Source: Bacillus cereus ATCC 14579
GTDB taxonomy: Bacteria; Bacillota; Bacilli; Bacillales; Bacillaceae_G
NCBI RefSeq assembly: GCF_000007825.1
Contig: NC_004722.1
Location: forward strand, 4,008,501 to 4,072,500
Direction: 5' to 3'
DNA length: 64,000 nt
The translations under genes and the position numbers were made by a program. Shown here piece by piece: positions 35,611 through 44,809 of the stretch; within the stretch, counting starts at the first letter, position 1; each line of letters begins with the position of its first letter. The notes beneath the pieces were generated by a model that worked only from the letters and a program-made list of their open reading frames with translations, was not told the origin of the DNA and ran no database searches.

Positions 35611-35636
35611 AGAAAAGCGGCAAAATATTTGCCGCT
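35611..35636 (-). terminator. dacF terminator
   Basis: AGCGGCAAA pairs with TTTGCCGCT and a short T run follows on the minus strand, overlapping the dacF stop. Confidence 0.8.
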
Positions 35637-36825
35637 ATTTTGATGTTGAAAACATCCCAAAACTTCTTTTAAATAACTCCCACCAGCTCGCTGCAGCAAC
35701 ATCTTCTTTTGCTACAATTGTTTGTTTTAATAAAACATCTTTATCTTTTTTAATAACAAGTGTACCAAGCGCGTCACCTTTTTTAATCGGTGCTTTTACT
35801 TTCTTTTCAGCAATTACTTCTTGTTTTACCTTGTCCATATTCTCGCCCTTCTTCATAAGAAGAGAAACATTATCTGACGCAACTCCATCTACTTTTTCTT
35901 TTTTCCCTTTTCCTACTTGAACTGTCTTAATTTTTTCGCCGCGCGTATACAATTTCTTTGTCATATATTGTCCAAATGCATAGTCAAGAAGCTTCGTCAC
36001 TTGGTTGTTCCGTTCTTTTGATGTTGGTGCTCCCATGACAACTGAAATGACACGCATGCCATTTTTTTCAGCCGATGCTGTTAAACAATATTTCGCTTCT
36101 GTCGTAAAACCTGTTTTTACTCCATCTACGCCAGGATAAAAACGTACTAGTTTATTCGTATTAACGAGCCAAAACTTTTTATCCGTATCTTCACGTAAAT
36201 AATCTTCGTACTTACCTGTGTATTTACGAATAAGTGGATACTTCATCAATTCTCTCGCCATTATAGCCATATCATTTGCTGTCGAATAATGGTCTTTGGC
36301 CGGAAGACCTGTTGGATTTTGAAAATGTGTATTTTTCAGCCCTAAATCTTTCGCCTTTTTGTTCATCATATTTACAAATCCTTCTTCTGAACCTGCGATG
36401 TGCTCGGCTACTGCAACAGATGCGTCATTTCCAGATGCAATTGCAATACCCTTTAACATCTCATTTACAGTCATCTCTTCCCCAGGTTCTAAAAAGATTT
36501 GCGATCCACCCATTGAAGCTGCATGTTCACTCGCTCTAACTTTATCGGTCAGTTTTAGTTTTCCTTTTTCAACTTGTTCCATAATTAAAAGCATTGTCAT
36601 AATCTTTGTCATACTAGCAGGTGGTAATTTTTCATTTGGGTTTTTATCAAATAAAACTTTACCTGTATCTTGCTCAATTACGATTGCTGACGACGCTTGT
36701 TCCGCTAACTTCGGCGTTGTTTCTTCTGTTTTCTCCTGCTTCGTTTTTTCAGATTGCGCAAAACTCACTGAAGTTCCAGAAAGCAATAACATGAAACAAA
36801 CAAGTATTCCAAAAACTCGCTTCAT
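35635..36825 (-). CDS. dacF: D-alanyl-D-alanine carboxypeptidase DacF
   Basis: A 396-residue exported penicillin-binding protein (PBP5/6 family). Residues 1-23 form a signal peptide. Active-site motifs are SMTK (71-74), SGN (131-133) and KTG (237-239), and a C-terminal beta domain and amphipathic anchor follow. It trims peptidoglycan stem peptides; in B. subtilis DacF acts on forespore cortex cross-linking. It lies upstream of spoIIA as in B. subtilis. Confidence 0.95.
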   Translation of the reverse strand: MKRVFGILVCFMLLLSGTSVSFAQSEKTKQEKTEETTPKLAEQASSAIVIEQDTGKVLFDKNPNEKLPPASMTKIMTMLLIMEQVEKGKLKLTDKVRASEHAASMGGSQIFLEPGEEMTVNEMLKGIAIASGNDASVAVAEHIAGSEEGFVNMMNKKAKDLGLKNTHFQNPTGLPAKDHYSTANDMAIMARELMKYPLIRKYTGKYEDYLREDTDKKFWLVNTNKLVRFYPGVDGVKTGFTTEAKYCLTASAEKNGMRVISVVMGAPTSKERNNQVTKLLDYAFGQYMTKKLYTRGEKIKTVQVGKGKKEKVDGVASDNVSLLMKKGENMDKVKQEVIAEKKVKAPIKKGDALGTLVIKKDKDVLLKQTIVAKEDVAAASWWELFKRSFGMFSTSK

Positions 36826-36904
36826 GACTAACCCTCCATTCTATATCAGACCTATTTTTTCCAATTCTCCTTTTTTTAATACCAATTTTTTCTATTATTT
36901 TCAG

Positions 36905-36933
36905 TTGACAAATACATTCGTCCCCTATATTGT
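36905..36933 (+). promoter_or_regulatory. SigA promoter of the GntR-ABC operon
   Basis: TTGACA at 36905-36910 and TATTGT at 36928-36933 are 17 bases apart. Confidence 0.75.
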
Positions 36934-36969
36934 ATTAAGTGTATTACATATAGTAGTACACTTAATACA
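36931..36969 (+). promoter_or_regulatory. 12-bp inverted-repeat operator
   Basis: TGTATTAAGTGT and ACACTTAATACA are perfectly complementary around 15 bases and cover the region from the -10 box to the ribosome binding site. This is a likely autoregulatory site for the GntR-family repressor encoded next. Confidence 0.75.
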
Positions 36970-36991
36970 TATGAGGAAGGAGACATTGCTC

Positions 36992-37411
36992 TTGCATATT
37001 CAACTTGACCCAAGAAGCAACACTCCGATATGGGAACAAATTGTTCAAAATATAAAAGAACTCGTATTGAAAAGCATGTTGGCTCCAAGTGATAAACTTC
37101 CTTCTGTACGCGAACTCGCTTCTTTACTCGTTATAAATCCAAATACAGTGAGTAAAGCGTATCAAGAGTTAGAGCGACAAGGAATTATTGAAACGTTACG
37201 AGGAAAAGGAACATTTGTATCCCAATCGATTACCCCAACATTAGACGAAAGGAAAATCGCTATGGTTGAAAAGCAATTTCATCAATTACTATTAGAAGCC
37301 TCTTATCTTGGTGTTACGAAAGATAAAATTCATGATTGGATAGATTCATACTATAAAGAGATTGGAGGAAATACGGATGCTGAAAGTGACAAGCTTGAAG
37401 AAAACAATTGA
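36992..37411 (+). CDS. GntR family (YtrA-type) transcriptional regulator
   Basis: A 139-residue short GntR regulator. HIQLDPRSNTPIWEQIVQNI and KLPSVRELASLLVINPNTVSKAYQELE form the winged helix, and RGKGTFV the wing. The remaining tail is only about 55 residues, with no large effector domain. This is the YtrA subfamily that controls adjacent ABC transporters. TTG at 36992 is chosen since AAGGAG is nine bases upstream; an ATG at 36971 lacks a site. It overlaps the ABC ATPase by 35 bases. Confidence 0.88.
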   Translation: MHIQLDPRSNTPIWEQIVQNIKELVLKSMLAPSDKLPSVRELASLLVINPNTVSKAYQELERQGIIETLRGKGTFVSQSITPTLDERKIAMVEKQFHQLLLEASYLGVTKDKIHDWIDSYYKEIGGNTDAESDKLEENN

Positions 37412-38258
37412 TACTCAAACAATTTTAGACGATGTTTCTTTCACATTACAAAAAGGTAGTATCATCGGGTTACTTGGAAGAAACGGCGCGGGAAAAACAA
37501 CTTTATTACGAACGATGGTCGGCATTTTAGACCCAGACGAGGGAACTGTTACATATGAGGATATCGACATTCATAAGAATCCTGAAACGAAACAAAAAAT
37601 CGTATATGTTCCGGATTCTACTAACATACTGAACGGTTATACAGTAAAAGAAATCGTGAAGTTTTATAAAGCAGTTTATACAGCTTTTGATGAACCATAT
37701 TTCTATGAACTACTAGAACATTTCAACTTACCAAATAAACGAATTCGTAGTTATTCAAAAGGAATGAAAGCACTGCTTGCCATCATTTTAGCTGTTGCTG
37801 CAAAAGCAGAATATATTATTTTAGATGAACCAACAAACGGACTTGATCCTATCGTTAAAAGACAGATTTTACAGTTTCTCGTTGGAGAAGTTGCAGAAAA
37901 AGAAATTACCATTTTCATCTCTACCCATCATTTAGATGAAGTGGAACAAATTGCAGATACAATCATTATGTTAAAAGGACATACTGTAGCATCTATTACG
38001 TCACTAGACGATGCAAAATCACAATTTGCAAAAATACAAGTAGCTTACGAGCGTTCATTACCTCAAAAACTAGAAAACTTAAGCAATATTAAAATATTAA
38101 ATCAAACAGGAAAAGTATATACAATCTTAATTGAAGGAAATGTGGCTACAACACTCGAGAAGTTCTATAAAGAACAACCACTGCTCATTGAAGAATTAAC
38201 AATGTCACTTGAAGATGTCTTCGTTACGACACTGGAGGAGGATGGATATGTTTCATAA
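37377..38258 (+). CDS. ABC transporter ATP-binding protein
   Basis: A 293-residue ATPase read from the ATG after TTGGAGGAAATACGG. Walker A is GRNGAGKTT. The signature is degenerate (RIRSYSKGMKALLA). Walker B is YIILDEPTNGLD, and the switch His is in FISTHHLDE. The C-terminal 80 residues are an accessory domain. It belongs to the YtrB/BcrA-type exporter group and is paired with the two following permeases. Confidence 0.92.
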   Translation: MLKVTSLKKTIDTQTILDDVSFTLQKGSIIGLLGRNGAGKTTLLRTMVGILDPDEGTVTYEDIDIHKNPETKQKIVYVPDSTNILNGYTVKEIVKFYKAVYTAFDEPYFYELLEHFNLPNKRIRSYSKGMKALLAIILAVAAKAEYIILDEPTNGLDPIVKRQILQFLVGEVAEKEITIFISTHHLDEVEQIADTIIMLKGHTVASITSLDDAKSQFAKIQVAYERSLPQKLENLSNIKILNQTGKVYTILIEGNVATTLEKFYKEQPLLIEELTMSLEDVFVTTLEEDGYVS

Positions 38259-39315
38259 AGCGTTATGGATGTGGAATTGGAAGCGTGGGAAATATGCTGC
38301 GTTACTTTTTCTCTTCAGTTCACTTTATTTTTTATCTTTCGAATACTATCAAGCAGCAGAAACTCAACAGTCTCTCTTTCTCCATCCAGAAAAAATAGGT
38401 GAAGAAAAGTTCTACTATCATTATTCTTTTTATTCTTCTAATAGCTTTTGGTTAAGTATTATTACAATTATCCTATCCTGTATATTAATTGGCTGGGAGC
38501 GAAGTAATCAAAATGGAGATTCACTTATGACATTTCCATTTAAAAGACGTGATATGTTCTTATCGAAGTGGGTTTTCGGTGGATTTTTCATTGTACTATC
38601 ATTTCTAATCAATTGGGGTCTTATGTATTTTATTTATAAATCTACGATTCACTTTGAATATCAATCTTTCGAACCGTTTCATCGATATTTCTTGTATGCA
38701 ATTTTCACATATATCGCTATCTATACTGTCTCTTTATGTATAGGTACATTTACTGGCAGTATTATTTCACAAAGCATCTTCAGCATTACTTTTTGCATAA
38801 TGGGAATGGGAATCTTTTCACTCTTACTCCTTTTCTTTACAGCTCATGCTGAGGCAATACAAGGGAATAAAAGTTATACGAATTTCGAAAACATTTATAA
38901 ATTCAATAAAAAGACCAACATTTCAAGCGCTATATTAGACTTTTCAATTAGTTATAATTACCACCCTACTGTCCAATCAGATAAAGATCATGGAAAAGTA
39001 ATACAAAGGGGACCCACTTTTCATAGTTACTACTCTGCAAAAGTAATACTTGTTCCTATCTTCTATACTATTTCCAGCTTACTAATTGGTATGTTTCTTT
39101 ATGCACGATCACCTAATGAACATAATAAGAAAATTTTCCTTTTCCCAAAATACAACTCACTCTGGATGTGGGGTACTACCTTTTATTTTGCATTAATAGG
39201 TGGGCAAATGTTAAAACGTTTTGATTTATTATTTAGTTACTATGTTGGGTTCTTTTTATTTGGAATCGTCACTTATTTTATATTATCACGTCTTACAAAC
39301 TATAAAGTTTTTTAA
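38248..39315 (+). CDS. ABC transporter permease, first paralogue
   Basis: A 355-residue membrane protein starting MFHKALWMWNWKRGKYAALLF; the ATG follows GGAGGAGGATGGAT and overlaps the ATPase stop by 11 bases. About six to eight membrane segments are seen. WERSNQNGDSLMTFPFKRRDMFLSKW is the conserved cytosolic loop, and an extracytoplasmic domain spans about residues 205-275. It is paralogous to the next gene. Confidence 0.85.
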   Translation: MFHKALWMWNWKRGKYAALLFLFSSLYFLSFEYYQAAETQQSLFLHPEKIGEEKFYYHYSFYSSNSFWLSIITIILSCILIGWERSNQNGDSLMTFPFKRRDMFLSKWVFGGFFIVLSFLINWGLMYFIYKSTIHFEYQSFEPFHRYFLYAIFTYIAIYTVSLCIGTFTGSIISQSIFSITFCIMGMGIFSLLLLFFTAHAEAIQGNKSYTNFENIYKFNKKTNISSAILDFSISYNYHPTVQSDKDHGKVIQRGPTFHSYYSAKVILVPIFYTISSLLIGMFLYARSPNEHNKKIFLFPKYNSLWMWGTTFYFALIGGQMLKRFDLLFSYYVGFFLFGIVTYFILSRLTNYKVF

Positions 39316-39327
39316 AGGAGAGATCCT

Positions 39328-40413
39328 ATGTTTCAAAAAGCATTATGGGTGCATACCTACAAACAAAGTAAATATATTATTTGGCTATTTTGGTTAGTAA
39401 GTTTTTATGTACTATCATATAAATACTATTTAGCAGCTGCCGAGCAATTAAAATATTTTCATGAACATAATGAATGGAAATATATATACCGATATAATTA
39501 TCAACTTTCACTTCCCGATGCTATTATGGTTCAAGGAGGACTCCTTATTATATTAGCCTGCATTCTTATTGGATGGGAACGTCAAAATCAATCAAGTGAC
39601 ATTTTATGGTCTATGCCATTTAAACGAACACATCTCTTCATAACGAAATGGCTTTTTGGTGTGTGTAATATTGTAGCTATCGTTATACTAAATTGGGGAC
39701 TTTTTGCTATTATGAAAAAGACAACCTTTCATAATAAGTATCAAATATTTTCACCATTTCATACTTACTTCTTGTACATGGTTATCATCTTAGTTGCTAT
39801 ATATACACTTGCATTATGCATAGGAACAATTGCTGGTAATATGATTTCACAAGGATTCTTCAGTGTTGCTATACTTGGATTCCCTTTTATTTTGCCGACT
39901 CTAATTGCCGGAGCTATTTCTATTCATACGGTTGGACTTACTTCCAATCATACCGTCTATACGGAGGAAAATGTAGATCGTTACGGTTCAGGAATAGAAA
40001 AAGTGAGTATTTTAGCGCCAGTTCGCGGATTCAATATTAATTTTAATTACGATCCTCAACGTGCTTATACTGATCAACAAGGCGTACGTCATGATGAACC
40101 TAATTTTACATATATTCCTTCAGCAACAAAACTTACCGGACCAATCGCAAATATGCTTATTCTATTCCCTTTAGGAATGTACTTATGTACAAGATCACCT
40201 AATGAACAAAATGGAAACTTTGTATTATATCCGAAGCTTAAAACACTATGTATGATATGTTGTGTAATCTTTATTGGAATGTTTGGAGGAATGGCAGCGG
40301 GCGGAAGTCATTCTATCGTAAATTATTATATTGGTTTTATAGGGACCAGTACGATAGTCTACCTACTATTATCTCGCTTATTAAAATTAAAATTTTCTTG
40401 GCGTGTAAAATAA
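39328..40413 (+). CDS. ABC transporter permease, second paralogue
   Basis: A 361-residue membrane protein starting MFQKALWVHTYKQSKYIIWLF. WERQNQSSDILWSMPFKRTHLFITKW and RSPNEQN align with the first permease, so the pair arose by tandem duplication and probably forms a heterodimer over the single ATPase. The start follows AAAGGAGAGATCCT, 12 bases after the previous stop. The substrate is unknown; cell-envelope stress or peptide efflux is suggested by YtrA-type context. Confidence 0.85.
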   Translation: MFQKALWVHTYKQSKYIIWLFWLVSFYVLSYKYYLAAAEQLKYFHEHNEWKYIYRYNYQLSLPDAIMVQGGLLIILACILIGWERQNQSSDILWSMPFKRTHLFITKWLFGVCNIVAIVILNWGLFAIMKKTTFHNKYQIFSPFHTYFLYMVIILVAIYTLALCIGTIAGNMISQGFFSVAILGFPFILPTLIAGAISIHTVGLTSNHTVYTEENVDRYGSGIEKVSILAPVRGFNINFNYDPQRAYTDQQGVRHDEPNFTYIPSATKLTGPIANMLILFPLGMYLCTRSPNEQNGNFVLYPKLKTLCMICCVIFIGMFGGMAAGGSHSIVNYYIGFIGTSTIVYLLLSRLLKLKFSWRVK

Positions 40414-40440
40414 CCTCCTCTTTAAGAGGAGGTTATTTTA
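40406..40440. terminator. Bidirectional terminator after ABC operon
   Basis: AAAATAACCTCCTC pairs with GAGGAGGTTATTTT between convergent genes. Confidence 0.9.
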
Positions 40441-40978
40441 AATTCTCTCTCCTATCCCCATACACCATCTCTTCTTTCATTCCAAATCCATCACCATTTT
40501 GCACAATTTGCTCTGTCGGGGCAACTACACTTTCGGCAATTTTCCATTCCCCACGCTCTTTTACGAATACTTGTAGAAAATAGTTCATGCCATCTAATTG
40601 ATATGCATTTTCTTTTTTCACATTATAGTGAATCGCAATGTAGTACACTTGAATGTTTTCTTTCCCTATTTTTGATACGTATTGCGATAGTCTCGGTATA
40701 TAAAGTGCTGCTTTCTGAAAAGATAGTTGCTTCGCTTTAACAAGCGATGAACTTTTTACATTACGTAATGTGTCCCGATTACGAATATTATCGCTATGGT
40801 GGAATAATACTGCGTTTTGCATAGAACGAACCCATAATTTCGAATATAAGACTGTATTATCATTTTCAATGTACTTCACTTCTTTTCGCACTACTTGGAT
40901 AGGCGTATCTGCGTACGTGAATGTTTGAAAACAGAAAAAACCACCAAATAAAATGGTAAGTGCAGCAATATATTTCAT
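40433..40978 (-). CDS. Exported protein of unknown function, 181 aa
   Basis: Residues 1-23 (MKYIAALTILFGGFFCFQTF, then TYA) form a signal peptide. The mature part is alpha then strand-rich (VYYIAIHYNVKK, MNYFLQVFVKERGEWKIAESVVAP), reminiscent of NTF2-like secreted domains, but no family is recognised. ATG follows GGAGGAAAG. It is probably monocistronic. Confidence 0.7.
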   Translation of the reverse strand: MKYIAALTILFGGFFCFQTFTYADTPIQVVRKEVKYIENDNTVLYSKLWVRSMQNAVLFHHSDNIRNRDTLRNVKSSSLVKAKQLSFQKAALYIPRLSQYVSKIGKENIQVYYIAIHYNVKKENAYQLDGMNYFLQVFVKERGEWKIAESVVAPTEQIVQNGDGFGMKEEMVYGDRRENLK

Positions 40979-41037
40979 AATCTTTCCTCCGATCTTTTAA
41001 TTAAAGTATCGGAGTTTCAAAATATTTTTATTCAAAA

Positions 41038-41071
41038 GAAAAAGGATAGGAATGCTTTCGCTTCCTATCCT
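41038..41071 (-). terminator. marR-type gene terminator
   Basis: AGGATAGGAA pairs with TTCCTATCCT, then TTTTTCTTTT follows on the minus strand. Confidence 0.88.
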
Positions 41072-41077
41072 CATTTA

Positions 41078-41497
41078 TTATAATACGCGGCCAAATAGTT
41101 CTAAGACCATTTCTATTTCTTGGTCGCTCCAACCTTTAAATCTCTCTTTATAATATTCTTTACGCACAGCTTCAAGTTTTTCAGTTACTTCTCTTCCGTG
41201 CTCTGTAATTTCTAAGTACACGATTCGACGATCTGAATTAGAACGTTTTCTTTCTACTAATCCTTTTCGTACGAGACGATCTGTAACAGCTGTAATATGA
41301 CTGGAGGTTACGTTTACTTCACTCGCAATTTGCGAAGCCATCTGTGGACTGTTTAAAAATAACGCACGTAATACAGAAAATTCATTATATGGCATATGTT
41401 CTGCAAAACGTGTATTAATATCATTTTGTAATAAACGTATCATTTTTCGAAATGATGCAGATAAATCTAAAATCAGCGTTTCTCTTTTTTCGTTCAA
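41078..41497 (-). CDS. MarR family transcriptional regulator
   Basis: A 139-residue MarR protein. The winged helix is SQIASEVNVTSSHITAVTDRLVRKGLVERKRSNSDRRIVYLEIT, flanked by dimerisation helices. TTG at 41495-41497 is chosen because AAGGGACGAGG precedes it; a longer frame from an upstream ATG lacks a site. It is divergent from the SIMPL gene. Target genes are unknown. Confidence 0.88.
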   Translation of the reverse strand: MNEKRETLILDLSASFRKMIRLLQNDINTRFAEHMPYNEFSVLRALFLNSPQMASQIASEVNVTSSHITAVTDRLVRKGLVERKRSNSDRRIVYLEITEHGREVTEKLEAVRKEYYKERFKGWSDQEIEMVLELFGRVL

Positions 41498-41656
41498 TAG
41501 CCTCGTCCCTTTTTTATCATATTTACACATATTATAATCTATAAATACCTATGTTGTATATGCTTTCTTTCCTCAACATTCTCATTTATGTAACTTTTTT
41601 CATATAAATTTCTTTTTTGTTCACACATATACATATAAAAAGGATGGTGATGGAAA

Positions 41657-42328
41657 ATGCAGGGTGGAATGAATCCTTATTTACACAACGTACGCACTGC
41701 TAATACTGGTAAAGAAGCTACTATTACTGTACAAGGAGAAGGTGTTGTAAAAGCAAAACCGAATGTTGTTATATTAACACTCGGCATTCGAACAGATGAT
41801 AAAAATGTAAAACAGGCTCAAGAAGAAAATGCAGTGCAATCCAAACAATTGCTGGATGCACTTAAACAGCTTGGTATTGCCGATAAAGATATAGAGACGA
41901 TTTCTTATACAATTACTCCTCAATACGAATATGTAAATGATAAAGCCTTGCTGCAAGGATACCGCGTGGAGCATTTGTATGAAATTACCGTTTTAAATGT
42001 ACAAAAAGCTGGGGAAGTATATGATATAGCCGTTTCAAATGGTGCAAATGTAGCAAAAGGTTTACGTTTCCGAGTATCTCATCCAAATAAATATTATGAG
42101 CAAGCTCTCATTCAAGCTCTGCACCAAGCAGTAGAAAAAGCTCGTGCTATTGCGAGTACATATAATTTAAATATTAATCCTGTTCCCCTCTCATTCGTTG
42201 AAGAATCTGCCCAATTACCAAGGGAGGTTACGTCTTATGCTACTTTACATGCGCAAGCAGCCCCGCCTATTCAATCGGGAGAGTTAGAAATTATTTCAAC
42301 AATACGGGCAATTTTTACGTATTTATAA
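41657..42328 (+). CDS. SIMPL (DUF541) domain protein
   Basis: A 223-residue protein with the SIMPL domain: ITVQGEGVVKAKPNVVILTLGIRT at the start, then ETISYTITPQYEYV and HQAVEKARAIAS. Most family members carry a signal peptide, but this one does not (MQGGMNPYLHNV). The function is unknown. ATG follows AAGGATGGTGATGG. Confidence 0.88.
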   Translation: MQGGMNPYLHNVRTANTGKEATITVQGEGVVKAKPNVVILTLGIRTDDKNVKQAQEENAVQSKQLLDALKQLGIADKDIETISYTITPQYEYVNDKALLQGYRVEHLYEITVLNVQKAGEVYDIAVSNGANVAKGLRFRVSHPNKYYEQALIQALHQAVEKARAIASTYNLNINPVPLSFVEESAQLPREVTSYATLHAQAAPPIQSGELEIISTIRAIFTYL

Positions 42329-42366
42329 ATAATTTCATTTATAAGTAAACGTTATCATTTTCCTTG

Positions 42367-42394
42367 TTGTAAAAACATGATGTTCTGATATAAT
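42367..42394 (+). promoter_or_regulatory. SigA promoter of the NCS2 permease
   Basis: TTGTAA at 42367-42372 and an extended -10 TGATATAAT ending at 42394 are 16 bases apart. The leader then contains a small stem (GCTCTT with AAGAG) and no purine riboswitch core. Confidence 0.75.
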
Positions 42395-42443
42395 AAAGGA
42401 CGGTGAGCTCTTACGAAAGAGATATCACGGGTGGGAGAGGGAT

Positions 42444-42461
42444 ATGAAAAAGAAGGTTTAA
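42444..42461 (+). CDS. Five-residue leader ORF upstream of the purine permease
   Basis: ATGAAAAAGAAGGTTTAA encodes MKKKV and has GGGAGAGGGAT just before its ATG. Its stop is one base before the permease ATG, so translation may be coupled; AGAAGG within it also serves as the permease ribosome binding site. It may be a chance frame. Confidence 0.35.
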   Translation: MKKKV

Positions 42462-42462
42462 C

Positions 42463-43752
42463 ATGAAAGCAATACTTGAAAGAACATTTAAATTAGGTTT
42501 ACACGAAACATCACCAAAACAAGAAGTTTTAGCTGGAGTTACGTCATTTTTCACGATCGTATATATTATGATTGTAAATGCATCAATTTTATCCGATGCT
42601 GGCATTCCTCTTGAAGCTGGAATTTTAGCAACTGTTTTCAGTTCATTTGTCGGATGTCTACTCATGGCATTTTGGGCAAATGCACCTGCTATTCTTGTCC
42701 CTGGTATGGGTGTAAATGCATTCTTCACGTACACAGCTGTGCATACGCTTGGACTAACTTGGCAAGAAGCATTGGCTGCTGTCTTTATCTCTGGTATTAT
42801 TTTTGCAATTGCCGCTTTTACACCAATCGCTCGCGTGCTATCAGTATCAATTCCAAAGTCATTAAAGGAAGCAATTACTGTCGGCATCGGATTATTTTTA
42901 GCGTTTATCGGATTGCAAAAAGGTGGCTTAGTCGTTTCGAACCCAAATACTGCTGTTGCAATGGGTAAATTAAGTAACCCTGTCGTTCTTGCGACCGTGC
43001 TTACTCTTATCATTGCACTTGTACTATTTATTCGTAACGTACGTGGAAACTTTTTATGGACGATTGCAATAGGAACTGGTATTGCATGGCTATTTGGCCT
43101 TGTTGATACAAGTCAAATCGGAAATAGTTCATTCTCATTCGCTAATTACGGGGATGTGTTTGGAGCTATGTCATTTGGCAAACTTTCTTCCTTACCGTTT
43201 TGGATTGCAACATTCTCCTTAAGCATGGTGCTTATTTTTGAGAACATGGGACTTCTGCACGGTTTATTAGAAGATGACCGTAAATTCCCACGTGCTTACC
43301 AAGCCAATGCAATTTCAGCAATGACATGTGGTCTATTTGGCACAAGCCCTACCGTATCAACAGTAGAGAGTGCCGCAGGTATTACTGCAGGCGGAAAGAC
43401 AGGTCTGACGTCTATCGTTACGGGGTTGTTATTCTTTGCATCATTGTTTGCACTTCCGTTTGTCAAACTAATTCCTGATAGTGCCATTGCACCAATCTTA
43501 ATTATTATTGGCGGCCTGATGATTACAAGCATTCAGCAAATTCCTCTGAACGATTTTTCAGAAGGATTTCCAGCGTTCTTAATTATCGTCATGATCCCGC
43601 TCACATATAGTATCGCTGATGGCATTGCGTTCGGATTTATTGCTTACCCTATCTTAAAAGTTGCTCTTGGAAAGCGTAAAGAAGTCGCACCATCTATGTA
43701 TATCATTACATGCTTATTCTTAGCTATGTTTGTATTACATGCTATTGGTTGA
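42463..43752 (+). CDS. NCS2 family purine (guanine/hypoxanthine) permease, AzgA type
   Basis: A 429-residue protein with 12-14 membrane segments. FTIVYIMIVNASIL, PAILVPGMGVNAFFTYT, FGTSPTVSTVESAAGITAGGKTG and GGLMI match the AzgA/PbuG subfamily. It should import adenine, guanine or hypoxanthine with protons. In B. subtilis pbuG and pbuO are purine-controlled. The exact base transported is not certain. Confidence 0.92.
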   Translation: MKAILERTFKLGLHETSPKQEVLAGVTSFFTIVYIMIVNASILSDAGIPLEAGILATVFSSFVGCLLMAFWANAPAILVPGMGVNAFFTYTAVHTLGLTWQEALAAVFISGIIFAIAAFTPIARVLSVSIPKSLKEAITVGIGLFLAFIGLQKGGLVVSNPNTAVAMGKLSNPVVLATVLTLIIALVLFIRNVRGNFLWTIAIGTGIAWLFGLVDTSQIGNSSFSFANYGDVFGAMSFGKLSSLPFWIATFSLSMVLIFENMGLLHGLLEDDRKFPRAYQANAISAMTCGLFGTSPTVSTVESAAGITAGGKTGLTSIVTGLLFFASLFALPFVKLIPDSAIAPILIIIGGLMITSIQQIPLNDFSEGFPAFLIIVMIPLTYSIADGIAFGFIAYPILKVALGKRKEVAPSMYIITCLFLAMFVLHAIG

Positions 43753-43787
43753 AAAAAAACACCGAGGAAATCCTCGGTGTTTTTTTA
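43752..43787. terminator. Bidirectional terminator
   Basis: AACACCGAGGA pairs with TCCTCGGTGTT, with A and T runs on the two sides, between convergent permease and corA. Confidence 0.93.
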
Positions 43788-44735
43788 CTTAAACCATCCT
43801 TTTTTATAAAACCAGGCCATCATTCCGCCGCCAATTAATGCCATTAGAAGAAGACAAATAAAATAACTATATTGTCCACCAAGCTCTGGCATATGCGTAA
43901 AGTTCATTCCATATACTCCCGCAATAAATGTTAATGGCATGAAAATAGTCGAGAATACAGGTAATGTTTTCATAATGTTATTCATATGATGTGAGTTTAA
44001 TGAAAAATAACTATCCCGAATATCCGCCGTTAACTCTCGACTTGCCTCAATCATTTCCGTAAGTTTAAGTAAATGATCATGTATATCTTTAAAATAAATC
44101 TCATGATCACTTATACCGTAAAAACGAGTGGAATTCAAAATACGATACAATAAATCACGCATTGGAATAATTGTACGTCTTAACTTAGATAAATCTGCCC
44201 TAATATCAAATACTTCTTCTAGTACGGCTCCTGCTGTCTCACCTGTTAAATTATCATCAATCGCATTTAAATGATCTTCAATGTAATATACAGGTGCGAA
44301 ATAATCATCTACAATTTGATCAGTGATCGTATGTGCTACATGTAAAGGTCCTTTCTTAATCCGCCTCTTCTCACCAAGTGTTTTCCATACTCTTTCAATT
44401 GCATTATTATGAGAAAAATGGAAAGAAACAATATAGCGATCACTAACAAACAAATCAATTTCATGTGGTTCTAGCCCATCTTCTCCAAACGCGTGAAGAA
44501 CTAAAAAGTTATATCCATCATAAAAATCAACTTTTGGCCTCTGTACGTATTCTAGACAGTCTTCAATTGCAAGGGGATGGAACTTAAAATGGTCTTGCAG
44601 AATATATGTATACTCTTCTTTCGTTGGCTTATATAAATCTAGCCAATACCATACAATATGGTCTTTCTTTGTTTCTTCTAAAGAAACATCATATAATACT
44701 TCATCTGTTTTTGTTACTGCACAAATTCTAATCAT
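43785..44735 (-). CDS. corA: CorA family magnesium/divalent cation transporter
   Basis: A 316-residue protein read from MIRICAVTKTDEVLYD; the ATG at 44735 follows GGGTGAAATT. The large N-terminal cytosolic domain is followed by two C-terminal membrane helices with the GMN selectivity motif (GVYGMNFTHMPEL). It forms pentamers and imports magnesium or related cations. Confidence 0.93.
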   Translation of the reverse strand: MIRICAVTKTDEVLYDVSLEETKKDHIVWYWLDLYKPTKEEYTYILQDHFKFHPLAIEDCLEYVQRPKVDFYDGYNFLVLHAFGEDGLEPHEIDLFVSDRYIVSFHFSHNNAIERVWKTLGEKRRIKKGPLHVAHTITDQIVDDYFAPVYYIEDHLNAIDDNLTGETAGAVLEEVFDIRADLSKLRRTIIPMRDLLYRILNSTRFYGISDHEIYFKDIHDHLLKLTEMIEASRELTADIRDSYFSLNSHHMNNIMKTLPVFSTIFMPLTFIAGVYGMNFTHMPELGGQYSYFICLLLMALIGGGMMAWFYKKGWFK

Positions 44736-44770
44736 AATTTCACCCATTATTATTATAAACAAAAAATAGT

Positions 44771-44809
44771 AAAAAAAGCCAAGGAGAAATCTCCTCAGCT
44801 TTTTTTATT
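44771..44809 (-). terminator. drm-pupG-pdp operon terminator
   Basis: AAGC and AGGAGA pair with TCTCCT and GCTT, with a minus-strand T run just after pdp. Confidence 0.85.

Noticed and set aside
36359..36970. N-terminal extension of the GntR regulator frame
   Set aside because: It runs antisense through dacF and ends in low-complexity residues; the promoter and operator at 36905-36969 lie inside it.
42395..42462. Purine riboswitch in front of the NCS2 permease
   Set aside because: The conserved loop sequences of the purine aptamer are absent.
42411..43013. Minus-strand frame antisense to the purine permease (200 aa)
   Set aside because: Shadow of a real gene with no start signals or family features.
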